A stretch of 64,000 nucleotides of DNA from Syntrophobacteraceae bacterium (GTDB lineage: Bacteria > Desulfobacterota > Syntrophobacteria > Syntrophobacterales > Syntrophobacteraceae): the NCBI GenBank assembly GCA_031292215.1, contig JARLHO010000050.1, positions 1 to 64,000 of the forward strand, written 5' to 3'. Position numbers and translations under genes: made by a program. Under the pieces are notes generated by a model. It did no database searches. It was given only the letters and a program-made list of their open reading frames with translations, and had not been told where the DNA came from. This document shows positions 1 to 10,100 of this stretch, in pieces. The first letter of the stretch is position 1. Every line of letters begins with the position of its first letter.

Positions 1-343
1 AGACCCCAATCCTGACGGTCGTCTCAGCTACGAAGTGAAGTGGATGGAATGCAGGTTCTTGGCAATTTTTCTGATTTTTTTTTATGACCCTGTTCTGCTT
101 TGGTCGCTTTGGGCCGAGCGCTATATCGAATATCCAGGGGGGCAAAAGGGAAAATCCGCCATGAGCGGCGTAAACTTGCGTGCGCGCGGTCATTGGGGAC
201 AATCCGCAGGATTTGCCCCCCCGAGCCCCAACGGTCATGTCGCCAAAATGTTGTTTGAAAGACGCAGCGGCGCTCAATCGGGAAAATTTGTATCGATTTT
301 GCCGCTCATCCACTCATATTGCCTGGCACTCGAATATAAAGGG
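1..343. other. No supportable gene upstream of mreB
   Basis: Short overlapping reading frames occur here on both strands, but none has a convincing ribosome binding site or a recognisable protein. The stretch is probably the end of an upstream transcription unit plus the mreB regulatory region. Confidence 0.5.
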
Positions 344-352
344 TGCTAATAT
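344..352 (+). promoter_or_regulatory. Possible extended -10 promoter of mreB
   Basis: The sequence TGCTAATAT is an extended -10 element for the vegetative sigma factor, about 100 bp before the mreB start. No good -35 hexamer sits at the right spacing, which is tolerable for an extended -10 promoter. This is an inference from motif only. Confidence 0.35.
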
Positions 353-391
353 ACTAAGTTCTCTAAATTCTAGAATAAGCTTTGCCGGTAA

Positions 392-409
392 GCCGGGCGA
401 GCGCCCGGC
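392..409. repeat. GC-rich inverted repeat in mreB leader
   Basis: GCCGGGCG and CGCCCGGC are separated by two bases, a perfect inverted repeat between the putative promoter and the mreB ribosome binding site. It could form a hairpin in the leader RNA. It is not followed by a T tract, so it is not a classic terminator. Confidence 0.5.
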
Positions 410-452
410 CGAGCATCTATTTATTGAAATTGGACCGAAAGGAGAAATATAA

Positions 453-1487
<1,035 letters not shown>

Positions 1488-1550
1488 AAAGATTTAACCC
1501 GCATCTTGCTTACAATCGTCCATTCCAAACTTTCCCGGGTTAATTCCCCT

Positions 1551-2210
1551 ATGGCCTTCGCAAATAAGATGGTTACCGAACAGGAACGGGCGCAGTCACC
1601 AGGGGAGGAAATCGCAAACGCCGTAAGCCATGGCGTTGGGTTGATCGCATCTCTTGTTGCTGCGCCGTTTCTAATCGTTTCGACCCTGCGCGGCGAAAAC
1701 CCGTGGAATATCATCGGCGCCGGTGTTTTTACCGGGGCTTTGGTCCTTCTCTACCTGGCATCCACTCTCTATCACGCGCTTCCAAAGAACAAAGCAAAAC
1801 GTGTGTTTCAGGTGCTGGACCACGGGGCTATTTTCCTTCTTATCGCCGGCACCTACACCCCGTTTACGCTCGGCGTGCTTCGCGGCCCCTGGGGATGGAC
1901 GCTCTTATCTCTTGTGTGGGGCCTCGCAATATTTGGCGCGGCGATGACGGCAATGAGCGCCATGGAGCGCCCCTGGCTGTCCACCGGACTCTACCTCGCC
2001 ATGGGGTGGCTGATCCTGGTGGCTGTTCGGCCCCTCTGGCTCCATATGCCCTTTGACGGAATCCTTTGGCTTTTGGCCGGAGGGCTCTTCTACACCGGCG
2101 GTGTGGCGTTTTATGCGGCTAAGCGGGTGCGCTACAGCCACTTCGTGTGGCACCTGTTTGTTATTGCGGGCGCCACATGTCATTTCTTCGCAGTTCTCTG
2201 GTATGCTTAA
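1551..2210 (+). CDS. Hemolysin III family integral membrane protein
   Basis: This is a seven-helix membrane protein of the HlyIII/YqfA/PAQR superfamily. The family signatures are present: an N-terminal ANAVSHGVG segment, SxLYH (STLYHALPKNKAKRVFQVLDH) and a C-terminal HxxWH (YSHFVWHLFVIAGATCHF). The conserved His, Asp and Ser residues are thought to bind zinc. The reading frame is open from a TTG at 1506, but ATG at 1551 or 1569 fits the family better; none has a strong Shine-Dalgarno, so the start is uncertain. It follows mreB by about 60 bases and may be co-transcribed. Hemolytic activity is a historical name only; the true role in bacteria is unclear. Confidence 0.85.
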   Translation: MAFANKMVTEQERAQSPGEEIANAVSHGVGLIASLVAAPFLIVSTLRGENPWNIIGAGVFTGALVLLYLASTLYHALPKNKAKRVFQVLDHGAIFLLIAGTYTPFTLGVLRGPWGWTLLSLVWGLAIFGAAMTAMSAMERPWLSTGLYLAMGWLILVAVRPLWLHMPFDGILWLLAGGLFYTGGVAFYAAKRVRYSHFVWHLFVIAGATCHFFAVLWYA

Positions 2211-2327
2211 AGGGCTCGCACAGCGGGACCGTTGCGTTCCGTTTTCGCAAATCCCGCTACTCTGGCGCCTTATCCCGTGCTTTGTGGATTTACGCCGCTC
2301 TATTGCACTGCAGGGGGGAAACCGATC

Positions 2328-2936
2328 ATGAAATCCAAGGCTGACAAACTGGCAGGGGAGCTCCTCCACAAAGACTTCGAACTCCTTAGTCCGCGCGAGC
2401 AAAACGTAATTAACCGTATCGCCGACGGCGTCCACATTAGCCGCAATGTTCTCAAGGAACACGAAGAAAAACTGACCCCCGGGCAAAGGCTTGCCGACCG
2501 CGTGGCCGCTTTTGGCGGATCGTGGCCCTTTATCATCTTGTTCATGGCTGTTTTGGTCGCATGGATTGCGATAAATTCTCTGATTTTAGCCCGGTGGAAC
2601 CACACGTTCGATCCCTATCCCTACATCCTGCTCAATCTCGTGTTATCGATGCTTGCCGCCATCCAGGCCCCGGTTATCATGATGTCCCAGAACCGCCATT
2701 CGGAAAAAGACAGAATCGATGCCGCCCACGACTACGAGGTGAACCTCAAAGCCGAGCTCGAAATCTTGTCGCTACATCAAAAACTCGACATCCTGAGAGA
2801 AAAGCAGTGGAGTGACCTGCTCGCGGTGCAAAAGGAGCAGACTCAAATCCTTACGCACCTGATGGAAGAAGTGCTGGTCCTTAAAAACGGAGGCGGCGGA
2901 GTTGTCCATAAAGCATCGGAAAAGGGGAGGCTCTAA
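2328..2936 (+). CDS. DUF1003 family membrane protein
   Basis: The protein has 202 residues if it starts at the ATG at 2328, which has AGGGGGGAA just upstream; an upstream in-frame extension to 2232 lacks such a signal. It has two central membrane segments (WPFIILFMAVLVAWIAINSL and YPYILLNLVLSMLAAIQAPV) followed by MMSQNRHSEKDR and a C-terminal helical tail. This is the DUF1003 (YhjS-like) pattern of two helices plus a charged coiled tail. Its function is unknown. Its stop codon overlaps the ftsH start by one base, so translation of the two is probably coupled, which hints at a link to membrane protein quality control. Confidence 0.82.
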   Translation: MKSKADKLAGELLHKDFELLSPREQNVINRIADGVHISRNVLKEHEEKLTPGQRLADRVAAFGGSWPFIILFMAVLVAWIAINSLILARWNHTFDPYPYILLNLVLSMLAAIQAPVIMMSQNRHSEKDRIDAAHDYEVNLKAELEILSLHQKLDILREKQWSDLLAVQKEQTQILTHLMEEVLVLKNGGGGVVHKASEKGRL

Positions 2937-4888
2937 TGGCGAAAATAATCAAAACAGATGGAGAGCCCAGCCCGATAAATAAGCTCTTCGACCGATTAAA
3001 GGGTCCGGGAAAGGGTGGTCCGAACGGGGACGATCCTGCCAAGAAAAAGATGCACCTTTCGATCGGGTATTTTATAGCGGCCATGTTGCTCATCTTCTGG
3101 TTCCAAAACCACATGGGGGCCCAGAAGGTCGAAACGGTCCCCTATTCTAAGTTTAAGCAGTGGGTGCAAGACGATGCGGTGGGAAGTCTTCTCATCGGTC
3201 CGGAGCAGATAACGGGGACGCTAAAAGGGCAAAAGGATAAACCGGCCACATCTTTTGCAACCGTTCGGGTTGAAGACCCCAAACTCGTAGGGGAGCTGGA
3301 GCAAAAAGGGATCAAGTTCAGCGGCCATGTCGAGAGCAAGTTGCTCGGGGCGCTGATGTCCTGGCTGCTGCCGCTTGGGGTTTTCGCCTTCATCTGGTTT
3401 TTTCTCATGAAACGAATGAGCGGGGGCCCTCAGGGTGTGCTCTCCCTTGGGAAGGCACAGGTGAAGGTCTATGGTGAAAAGGACCTTAAGGTATCGTTTG
3501 AAGATGTTGCCGGGATCGATGAGGCCAAGGGCGAACTCGAAGAAGTCGTCGAGTTTCTAAAAAACCCGAAGAAGTCTCAGCGCCTGGGAGGGCGCATACC
3601 CAAGGGGGTTTTGCTCGTGGGCTCGCCCGGGACCGGCAAGACGCTTCTTGCGCGGGCCGTTGCGGGCGAAGCCGGTGTGATGTTTTTTAGCATGAGCGGG
3701 TCGGAATTTGTCGAAATGATCGTAGGAGTTGGCGCGGCCCGCATCCGGGATCTCTTTAAACAGGCGAGAGAGCATGCTCCGTGCATAATCTTTCTAGACG
3801 AAATGGATGCGCTGGGCAAGGCGCGAGGGATGAACCCCATGGGCGGCCACGACGAGCGCGAGCAGACGCTAAACCAGCTTCTAGTCGAAATGGACGGCTT
3901 TGACCCGAGTGCCGGGGTGATCATCCTGGCCGCTACAAACCGCCCCGATGTCCTTGACCCCGCCTTGCTGCGCCCGGGCAGATTCGACCGCCACGTGGCA
4001 ATCGATAAGCCCGACATTCGGGGACGGGAGGCAATCCTTAAGGTTCACGCAAACAATGTCGCAATGGGTCCGGATGTAGATCTTAAAAAAGTCGCCGCCA
4101 TGACTCCGGGGTTTGTCGGGGCCGATCTGGCCAATCTGATCAATGAAGCCGCCCTGATCGCGGCCAGGGGGGATGCCGAGGAAGTGACCATGGCCAATTT
4201 CCAGGAGGCCGCCGATCGCATCATGGGGGGGCTGGAGAAAAAAAACCGCGTCATGAGTCAGAAAGAAAAAGAGATCGTGGCCTACCACGAATCGGGGCAT
4301 GCGCTTGTGGCGATGCTTTTGCCGGGGACAGATCCGGTTAGCAAAATCTCGATCATCCCCAGAGGCATTGCGGCGCTTGGCTACACTCAGCAGCTTCCCA
4401 CCGAGGACCGCTATCTCATGACCCGGGACGAACTCCTGGATCGGCTGCAGGTCCTTTTGGGCGGCCGGGTTGCCGAGGAGGTGATCTTTAAAGACATTTC
4501 CACGGGGGCCCAAAACGACCTCCAGCGCGCAAGCGATATCGCCCGCACGATGGTAATGGAGTATGGGATGAGCGAGCGGCTGGGGCTTTTTACCTACTCG
4601 CGCAGGCCGCAGTCACGCTACCTCGAGCTCGGTTTGGGTTCAAACGAAAAAGAATACAGCGAGCGCACGGCGCAGGAAATCGATGAGGAAAAAAGCAGGA
4701 TTATGGATGAGGCCCACCAGAAGGTCCGGCTCACGTTGAAAAAGTACAGGGATTGCCTCGAAAAGCTCGCCGCCTTACTGCTCGAAAAGGAAACCATCGG
4801 GGGGGAGCAATTACAACAGTTTGCCGGGGAGGTGAGGAGTCGGGCGGCTGAGGCTGGAAAAGATCCTGCGAGCGATGAGACACATTGA
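2936..4888 (+). CDS. ftsH: ATP-dependent zinc metalloprotease FtsH
   Basis: FtsH is a hexameric inner-membrane AAA+ protease that degrades misassembled membrane proteins and short-lived regulators such as RpoH and LpxC. In order: a first membrane helix near residue 45, a periplasmic FtsH extracellular domain, a second helix near residue 145, Walker A GSPGTGKT near residue 230, Walker [11 protein letters not shown], the second region of homology [20 protein letters not shown], and the zinc site HESGH near residue 451 in the M41 peptidase domain. The length of 650 is normal. It overlaps the preceding DUF1003 gene by one base. An RpoH-like sigma factor, a potential substrate, is encoded at 41.5 kb. 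Confidence 0.96.
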   Translation: MAKIIKTDGEPSPINKLFDRLKGPGKGGPNGDDPAKKKMHLSIGYFIAAMLLIFWFQNHMGAQKVETVPYSKFKQWVQDDAVGSLLIGPEQITGTLKGQKDKPATSFATVRVEDPKLVGELEQKGIKFSGHVESKLLGALMSWLLPLGVFAFIWFFLMKRMSGGPQGVLSLGKAQVKVYGEKDLKVSFEDVAGIDEAKGELEEVVEFLKNPKKSQRLGGRIPKGVLLVGSPGTGKTLLARAVAGEAGVMFFSMSGSEFVEMIVGVGAARIRDLFKQAREHAPCIIFLDEMDALGKARGMNPMGGHDEREQTLNQLLVEMDGFDPSAGVIILAATNRPDVLDPALLRPGRFDRHVAIDKPDIRGREAILKVHANNVAMGPDVDLKKVAAMTPGFVGADLANLINEAALIAARGDAEEVTMANFQEAADRIMGGLEKKNRVMSQKEKEIVAYHESGHALVAMLLPGTDPVSKISIIPRGIAALGYTQQLPTEDRYLMTRDELLDRLQVLLGGRVAEEVIFKDISTGAQNDLQRASDIARTMVMEYGMSERLGLFTYSRRPQSRYLELGLGSNEKEYSERTAQEIDEEKSRIMDEAHQKVRLTLKKYRDCLEKLAALLLEKETIGGEQLQQFAGEVRSRAAEAGKDPASDETH

Positions 4889-5021
4889 TGCGTCTCGGAG
4901 GGTAGCCGTTTTAACAGGATATGGCCGGCGTGAGATTGAATAATACAGGGGCAACCATTGCGCGAGAGGCTTTTTAGGAAGCGTCCGACGTTGTTTCCAT
5001 TCTACCAAACGTGGTCGCCTG

Positions 5022-5506
5022 TCACACAACCTCGATGTCGATGTGTCCGGGAAATTCCCCGAACATCGCGCTTCTTTCCAATTCTCCTTGAGGATTAAAA
5101 AACCGCATATTGCCGTCATTGTCGCAGAACCAGACTTCTTTGGCCCCCTTCTCAAAATACAATGACATTTTGTGTTTCATCGTCTTTTCTCTCTTGGAGG
5201 GCGATATCACTTCGACAACCACTTCAGGGGATTCCCGATACGGATCGCTATCCTTGTTTTTTTGAAAAACCCGGTGCTTCCCCATGCGACATCGGCAATC
5301 TTTGTCCCGTCGGAAGTTTCAACGTTGCATTCCTGTATCGCCTTCTTTATTTCTCCATGCTGCTCAAACCAGCTAGCGATATGCATCCGGAACAACCGAT
5401 GGCTGTTCTTGGCTGCCACCATCATAATATACCCATCCGCATTGGTCTCAATCTTAAAAGGCAGGTCTTGCAGGCTTGGGTGCTCGACCACTTCATGCCA
5501 TTCCAT
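5022..5506 (-). pseudogene. Frameshifted Uma2 family (DUF820) protein
   Basis: Uma2 proteins have a PD-(D/E)XK nuclease fold and often occur in many copies per genome. The first half starts at ATG 5506 with AAAGGAGA upstream and reads MEWHEVVEHPSLQDLPFKIE, continuing to TKIADVAWGS. The second half, in another frame from about 5285, reads YRESPEVVVEVISPSKREKT and ends FGEFPGHIDIEVV. The two halves are adjacent parts of one family domain, so a frameshift lies between about 5210 and 5285. It is either a real lesion or a sequencing error. A more damaged relative lies at 27074-27258, including similar upstream sequence. Confidence 0.8.
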
Positions 5507-5875
5507 TTCAAGTCTCCTTTCTAAAGCGCTTGGCGACAAAAAACTCGAGCTCCTCGTGCCGATCCCGGCGAACCTGTCACCAAATCAATCCTGCGGAGGC
5601 GGACGGTCCAGTTCCACGGGAATAATATATATCCTTATTCGCCCCGGCCGGTAGCTTTTTCGCCGGCGCCTCGCTCTCGGTCCTCTGGTCCACCCGGACG
5701 CCGGCGCTCGGGCGCCTCGTACGTCTTCATGCAGCGCTTCTGAAGGTTTATTTACGGACAAGCCCTTAGTATCAAAAGTGGATGTGCCCTTTGGCGCCCT
5801 CGATGGCATCTGCTCTTTTCTTAAGTATTTCTTGTCCGAGTAAGTGATGATGGGATTATTGACATAAAAAAGAGC
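5507..5875. other. Intergenic stretch with no supported gene
   Basis: A 98-codon minus-strand reading frame exists, but it is Arg- and Pro-rich at one end, has no ribosome binding site and resembles nothing I know. I see no other structure until the promoter of the cold-shock gene. Confidence 0.45.
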
Positions 5876-5903
5876 TTGCATATCCGAATTTTGCGGTTAC
5901 AAT
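5876..5903 (+). promoter_or_regulatory. Vegetative promoter of the cold-shock gene
   Basis: TTGCAT and TACAAT are separated by 16 bases, a good -35/-10 pair. Transcription would start near 5910 and leave a leader of roughly 135 bases before the csp start. Long structured leaders are typical of cold-shock genes, but I did not fold this one. Confidence 0.5.
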
Positions 5904-6047
5904 AGTGGAGTGCCGGTGGAGTAGGCTATTTTGAGTTGCGGGAAATCGATCTTTTACCATTTATAATGGTGCGGTTTCGGGGTAACTTTGGGTGCCACGC
6001 CAAAAGAGCAGTGTAAATAACACAAGATTTGCAAAAGGATGTTCAAA

Positions 6048-6248
6048 ATGGTTGAAGGTCGAGTAAAGTGGTTTAATGATAGCAAGGGCTATGGATTTAT
6101 TGAAGCTGACAGTGGACATGATGTGTTCGTTCATCACTCATCCATCGAAGGCGAAGGCTTCAAATCTTTGGGCGAGGGTGATCGGGTCAGTTTCGCCGAA
6201 GAAAAGGGCGACAAAGGGCTAAACGCTACAAACGTAAGAAAACTCTAA
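6048..6248 (+). CDS. Cold-shock domain protein (CspA family)
   Basis: This is a 66-residue single-stranded nucleic-acid binding protein, an RNA chaperone of the CspA type. RNP1 (KGYGFIE) and RNP2 (VFVHHS) are both intact. The domain VKWFNDSKGYGFIEADSGHD is a textbook five-strand OB fold, and the length is normal. ATG 6048 is chosen because AAAAGG lies nine bases upstream; the in-frame ATG at 6039 abuts that signal and is too close. A promoter and a Rho-independent terminator bracket the gene, so it is likely monocistronic. Confidence 0.93.
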   Translation: MVEGRVKWFNDSKGYGFIEADSGHDVFVHHSSIEGEGFKSLGEGDRVSFAEEKGDKGLNATNVRKL

Positions 6249-6283
6249 TCGAAGCTTTTTAAAAGCGTTGGAGTTACATATTG

Positions 6284-6312
6284 GCCGGAGCCGTAAAAAG
6301 CTCCGGCTTTTT
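6284..6312 (+). terminator. Rho-independent terminator after csp
   Basis: GCCGGAGC and GCTCCGGC pair across an eight-base loop and are followed immediately by five T residues. It lies 36 bases after the cold-shock stop codon. Confidence 0.85.
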
Positions 6313-6672
6313 ATTCCGGAGCAGCGGCCGGGAAATCTCCTGCCTGCGTTATATATTCTTATCGTTGGCCGGCTCAGGACGACATAGCCTCCCGGGAGCA
6401 CCGTTAATTGGAACCGGCTTGGCCGACAAAGAGTGTGCCTTGTGCTCCGAGCGGCACATCCCCCCCTTCACCTGGTGAAAAGACGGCGAAAGAAACCCCC
6501 TCTTTTGAGGAATGGCGCCTGACCCACTGCCTCAATGCGTCCTTTCTGCCAAACCGTATTGTGACTGGCGAAAAAGGCGAGTGGTTTAATACGGAGTTGC
6601 GTTCAAGCCACGCCAAAAGGAGGGGTTTCGCTACGTTTCACCCATCGTGCAATGTTTGCGGGACCGGCGCGG
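6313..6672. other. Gene-free stretch entering a dispersed repeat
   Basis: No reading frame here looks real. From about 6597 the sequence (GTTGCGTTCAAGCC and following) matches the left part of the dispersed element also found near 44.8 kb. Confidence 0.4.
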
Positions 6673-6702
6673 GATGGGGGGAGCGAGAAGGCGCAACCCA
6701 TC
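6673..6702. repeat. Dispersed palindromic repeat, copy 1
   Basis: GATGGG and CCCATC form the ends of a 30-base palindrome with the core GAGCGAGAAGGCGCAAC. Near-identical cores occur at 34283-34314 and 44839-44869. It is a REP-like intergenic element. Confidence 0.65.
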
Positions 6703-6794
6703 AGGCTAAACTGGTCTAAGATCGGATCGCCTCCGGATTGTAATCGGTGCGTTTAAAACCGGCGATGCCGGTAATCCTTATGAAGGAAAAAGCC

Positions 6795-7016
6795 ATGCTT
6801 TCAAAAGCCTCGATTCATAGAGCGGTCTTGCAGGCCCGGGGTTGTGTGCAAGGAGATCTTTACCTCGATGCCGCAGGCAAATCCGTTTCTTTTGTCGTTG
6901 GAAAGAGGGATTCCCTGGACTACGGGCGCACCTATAAGGATTTTTGGCGCCTTGCCGGGGAGCATTCCTTTGAAAAGGTTGCCGGGATAATACAAAGGTG
7001 GGCGGCTTCGATGTGA
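6795..7016 (+). CDS. Small protein of unknown function
   Basis: The predicted protein has 73 residues and starts at ATG 6795 after AAGGAA. It is a soluble mixed alpha/beta sequence (GDLYLDAAGKSVSFVVGKRD, then DYGRTYKDFWRLAGEHSFEK). I do not recognise a family. It is followed by a 45-residue basic gene and then the giant beta-glucan synthase, all on one strand, so it may belong to that transcription unit. Confidence 0.5.
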   Translation: MLSKASIHRAVLQARGCVQGDLYLDAAGKSVSFVVGKRDSLDYGRTYKDFWRLAGEHSFEKVAGIIQRWAASM

Positions 7017-7053
7017 GAGTGAAACTTCGCTTTTCAAAAAAAAGGAATTAATA

Positions 7054-7191
7054 ATGCTGAGCAATAAGGATCGAAACAACAAGGGAAACGTTAAAGGAGT
7101 CGATGAAGGACATCAAAAGGCGAAAAGCGAGCCAAGCACGCGCGAGTTGCGAAGAAAGAATGCGGTAAAAAAGGTCAAGAGGCGCAAATAA
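7054..7191 (+). CDS. Very small, highly basic protein upstream of ndvB
   Basis: The reading frame of 45 codons starts at ATG 7054, with AAAAGGAA as a good ribosome binding site. The protein is hydrophilic and very Lys/Arg-rich, ending in KNAVKKVKRRK, with no membrane segment or cysteine. Its TAA stop is directly followed by the ATG of the glucan synthase, so it may couple translation of that gene. The tail could bind nucleic acid or ribosomes. Function unknown. Confidence 0.5.
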   Translation: MLSNKDRNNKGNVKGVDEGHQKAKSEPSTRELRRKNAVKKVKRRK

Positions 7192-10100
7192 ATGAAATCG
7201 GGCACTAAGGCCTTTGGGCGTACCTTGCTTCTTTTGAGGAGAAGGCTTTTCTTCGCAAAAAGCCCGTTAAAGAAGTGCGCAGTCGACGAGCCGCCGCTTC
7301 GATCCGAGTTGTTTAGCGCCGATCAGATGGAGCAGCATGGCAAGACCCTCGCGGACTGGCACCGTTTGACGCCGGGCCGCCCGAGGGACCGGCTTCTGAG
7401 GCGAGTGGCCGAAAATCAAGAAGTACTTCTCTCAGTCCACAACCTGCTGACCCGGGCCGTCAAGGCAGAGCGCCGGATTACCCCGGCCGGGGAATGGCTG
7501 CTCGACAACTTCTATTTGATCGAAGAGCAGATACGAACAGCCAGGCTTCACCTGCCAAGGGGCTATAGCCAGGAGTTGCCGCGTTTGCTTGACGGCCCGT
7601 CCGCGGGGCTTCCGCGGGTCTATGACATCGCGCTGGAAACTATTTCGCATGGCGATGGACGAGTTGACCTGGAGAGCCTTGCCGGTTTTGTCGCCGCCTA
7701 CCAGACGGTATCGGAGCTCAGCCTGGGCGAGTTGTGGGCGATACCCATCATGCTGCGCCTGGCGCTTATAGAAAATCTGCGGCGTGTGGCCACCCGGATC
7801 TCTTCCGACAGGGCCGACCGTAACCTTGCAGACTATTGGGCGGACCAGATGACGGAGATCGCCGGGAGGGACCCCAAGAGCCTGATTTTAGTCATCGCGG
7901 ATATGGCGCGCTCGGACCCGCCCATGGTGGGCTCGTTTATCGCCGAGTTTTCGCGCCGGCTGCAGGGCCAGGGTCCAGCCCTGGCGTTGCCGCTCACCTG
8001 GATTGAACAGCGACTCGCAGAGTCTGCCCAGACTATCGAACAATTGGTGCGCTCGGAGAACCAGCAACAGGCCGTGGACCAGGTTTCGATGAGCAACAGC
8101 ATCGGCAGCCTCCGTTTCCTGGCTGCGATGGACTGGCGCGAGTTCGTTGAAACGATCAGCCTTGTCGAAAAAACCCTGGGAGCGGATCCGGGAAACATCT
8201 ACCCCAAGATGGATTTTGCCAGCCGCGATCGCTACCGCCATGTCGTTGAAAAGACGGCGAAACACAGTTTGTACTCCGAAAAAGAGGTGGCGGGGCTCGC
8301 GATCCGTTTGGCGCAGGAGGGGGCTGCTCGAAAGGGCGGAGACGATCGCGCGGCGCACGTGGGTTTCTACCTGGTGGGTAGAGGACTAGCGCAGTTGGAA
8401 CGAGTGGCGGGAGTGCGTCGATCGCTTTCCGGAGTCCTTTGCAAATTCGGACGCCGTTATCCTCTGGCGCTCTATGGCGGGGCGATTGTGGCGATCTCTG
8501 TGCTCTTCTGCTGGCTAATGGTGATGAAGGCGCAGGAAAGCAGCCGAAATGGCTGGCTGCTCGCACCGGCCGGACTTCTTTTTTTCCTGTCCGCAAGCCA
8601 CCTTGGGGTGGCCGTGGTAAACTGGCTGGCGACGCTTATGGCAACGCCGCACCCGCTGCCGCGACTGGATTTTTCCAAAGGGATCCCGAAGGAGTCGCGC
8701 ACCCTGGTAATAGTTCCGGCCATGCTCACAAGCCTTCCAAACATCGAGGATTTACTCGATGGACTGGAAGTGCGTTTCCTGGCAAATCGGGATGACAACC
8801 TGCACTTCGCTCTTTTGACCGACTTTACAGACGCGCTCCGGGAAACGATGCCCGAAGACGATGCCCTTTTGCAACTGGCCCGAGAAAGAATCGAAGAGTT
8901 AAATGAAAAGTACCCGAGCGGCTCGCAGAGCGATATTTTCCTGCTCTTTCATCGCCCGCGCCGCTGGAATCCCGATGAGCGGGTCTGGATGGGGTATGAG
9001 AGAAAGCGCGGAAAGCTTTCCGACTTAAATTGGCTGCTGCGCGCCGGGCCAAATACCAGCCCGGGGGATCGCTTTTCGCTTATCGTTGGCAAAACCGCTG
9101 TTTTGGCGAGCGTAAAGTATGTGATCACCCTCGATACGGACACCCAACTGGCTCGCGATTCGGCACGGCAGTTTGTTGGAGCCATGGCGCACCCTCTTAA
9201 TCGCGCCCGCTACGATGACGAAAAAAAGCGAGTGGTTGAAGGCTACGCTATCCTGCAACCGCGGGTGGCGCTCAGCCTGCCCGGATCGAATCGGTCCCGG
9301 TACGCGCGCATGTGCGGAAACGATGCCGGGATCGATCCTTATACGCGCGCCGTCTCCGATGTCTACCAGGATCTTTTCGGCGAGGGCTCTTTTATCGGCA
9401 AGGGGATCTACGACGTAGACGCCTTTGAGCGGGCGATAAACGACCGTTTCCCCCCCAACCGGATCCTTAGCCACGATTTGCTGGAAGGGTGCTACGCACG
9501 GGCCGCGCTGTTAAGCGATGTGCAATTATACGAGGAATACCCCTCTCGCTACAGCGCGGACGTAAGCCGTCGGAGCCGTTGGATTCGAGGCGATTGGCAG
9601 ATTGGGCGCTGGGTGTTGCCCGGTGTTCCCGGGAAGGATTCGCGTTTTGAAAAGAACTCGCTCTCGATGCTTTCCCGGTGGAAGATCTTTGACAACCTGA
9701 GGCGCAGTCTAACGCCGTTTGCTTTAACCCTTGTGTTGCTGCTGGGCTGGACACAGCTTCGGTCGGCATGGCTTTGGAGCCTGTCGGTTACGGGAATCAT
9801 TCTCATACCTGCTTTGATCGGCGCCCTACCGGGCGTGATTAAAAAACCAGGCGATGTGACTCTGCGCCAGCACCTGGCCGAGGCGTTGTTTTCTACCGGC
9901 AGGGGCCTTGCCCGGGCCGGCTTTTTTCTCGTGTGTCTTCCCTACGAGGCCTTTTTCAGCCTGGACGCAGTTTTTCGCACTCTGTGGCGCCTGCTCATCT
10001 CGCACCGAAAGCTTTTGGAATGGAACCCTTCGAGCGGCCGGGATCAAAATCTGCGCACCGACCTCGCCGGCTCGTGCAAGACCATGTGGATCGCCCCGGC

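Noticed and set aside
35-349. 104-codon frame upstream of mreB
   Set aside because: No ribosome binding site, composition unlike a protein of the window, and the extended -10 of mreB lies at its end.
5585-5881. 98-codon minus-strand frame
   Set aside because: Low-complexity Arg/Pro content and no start signal; it spans the csp promoter.
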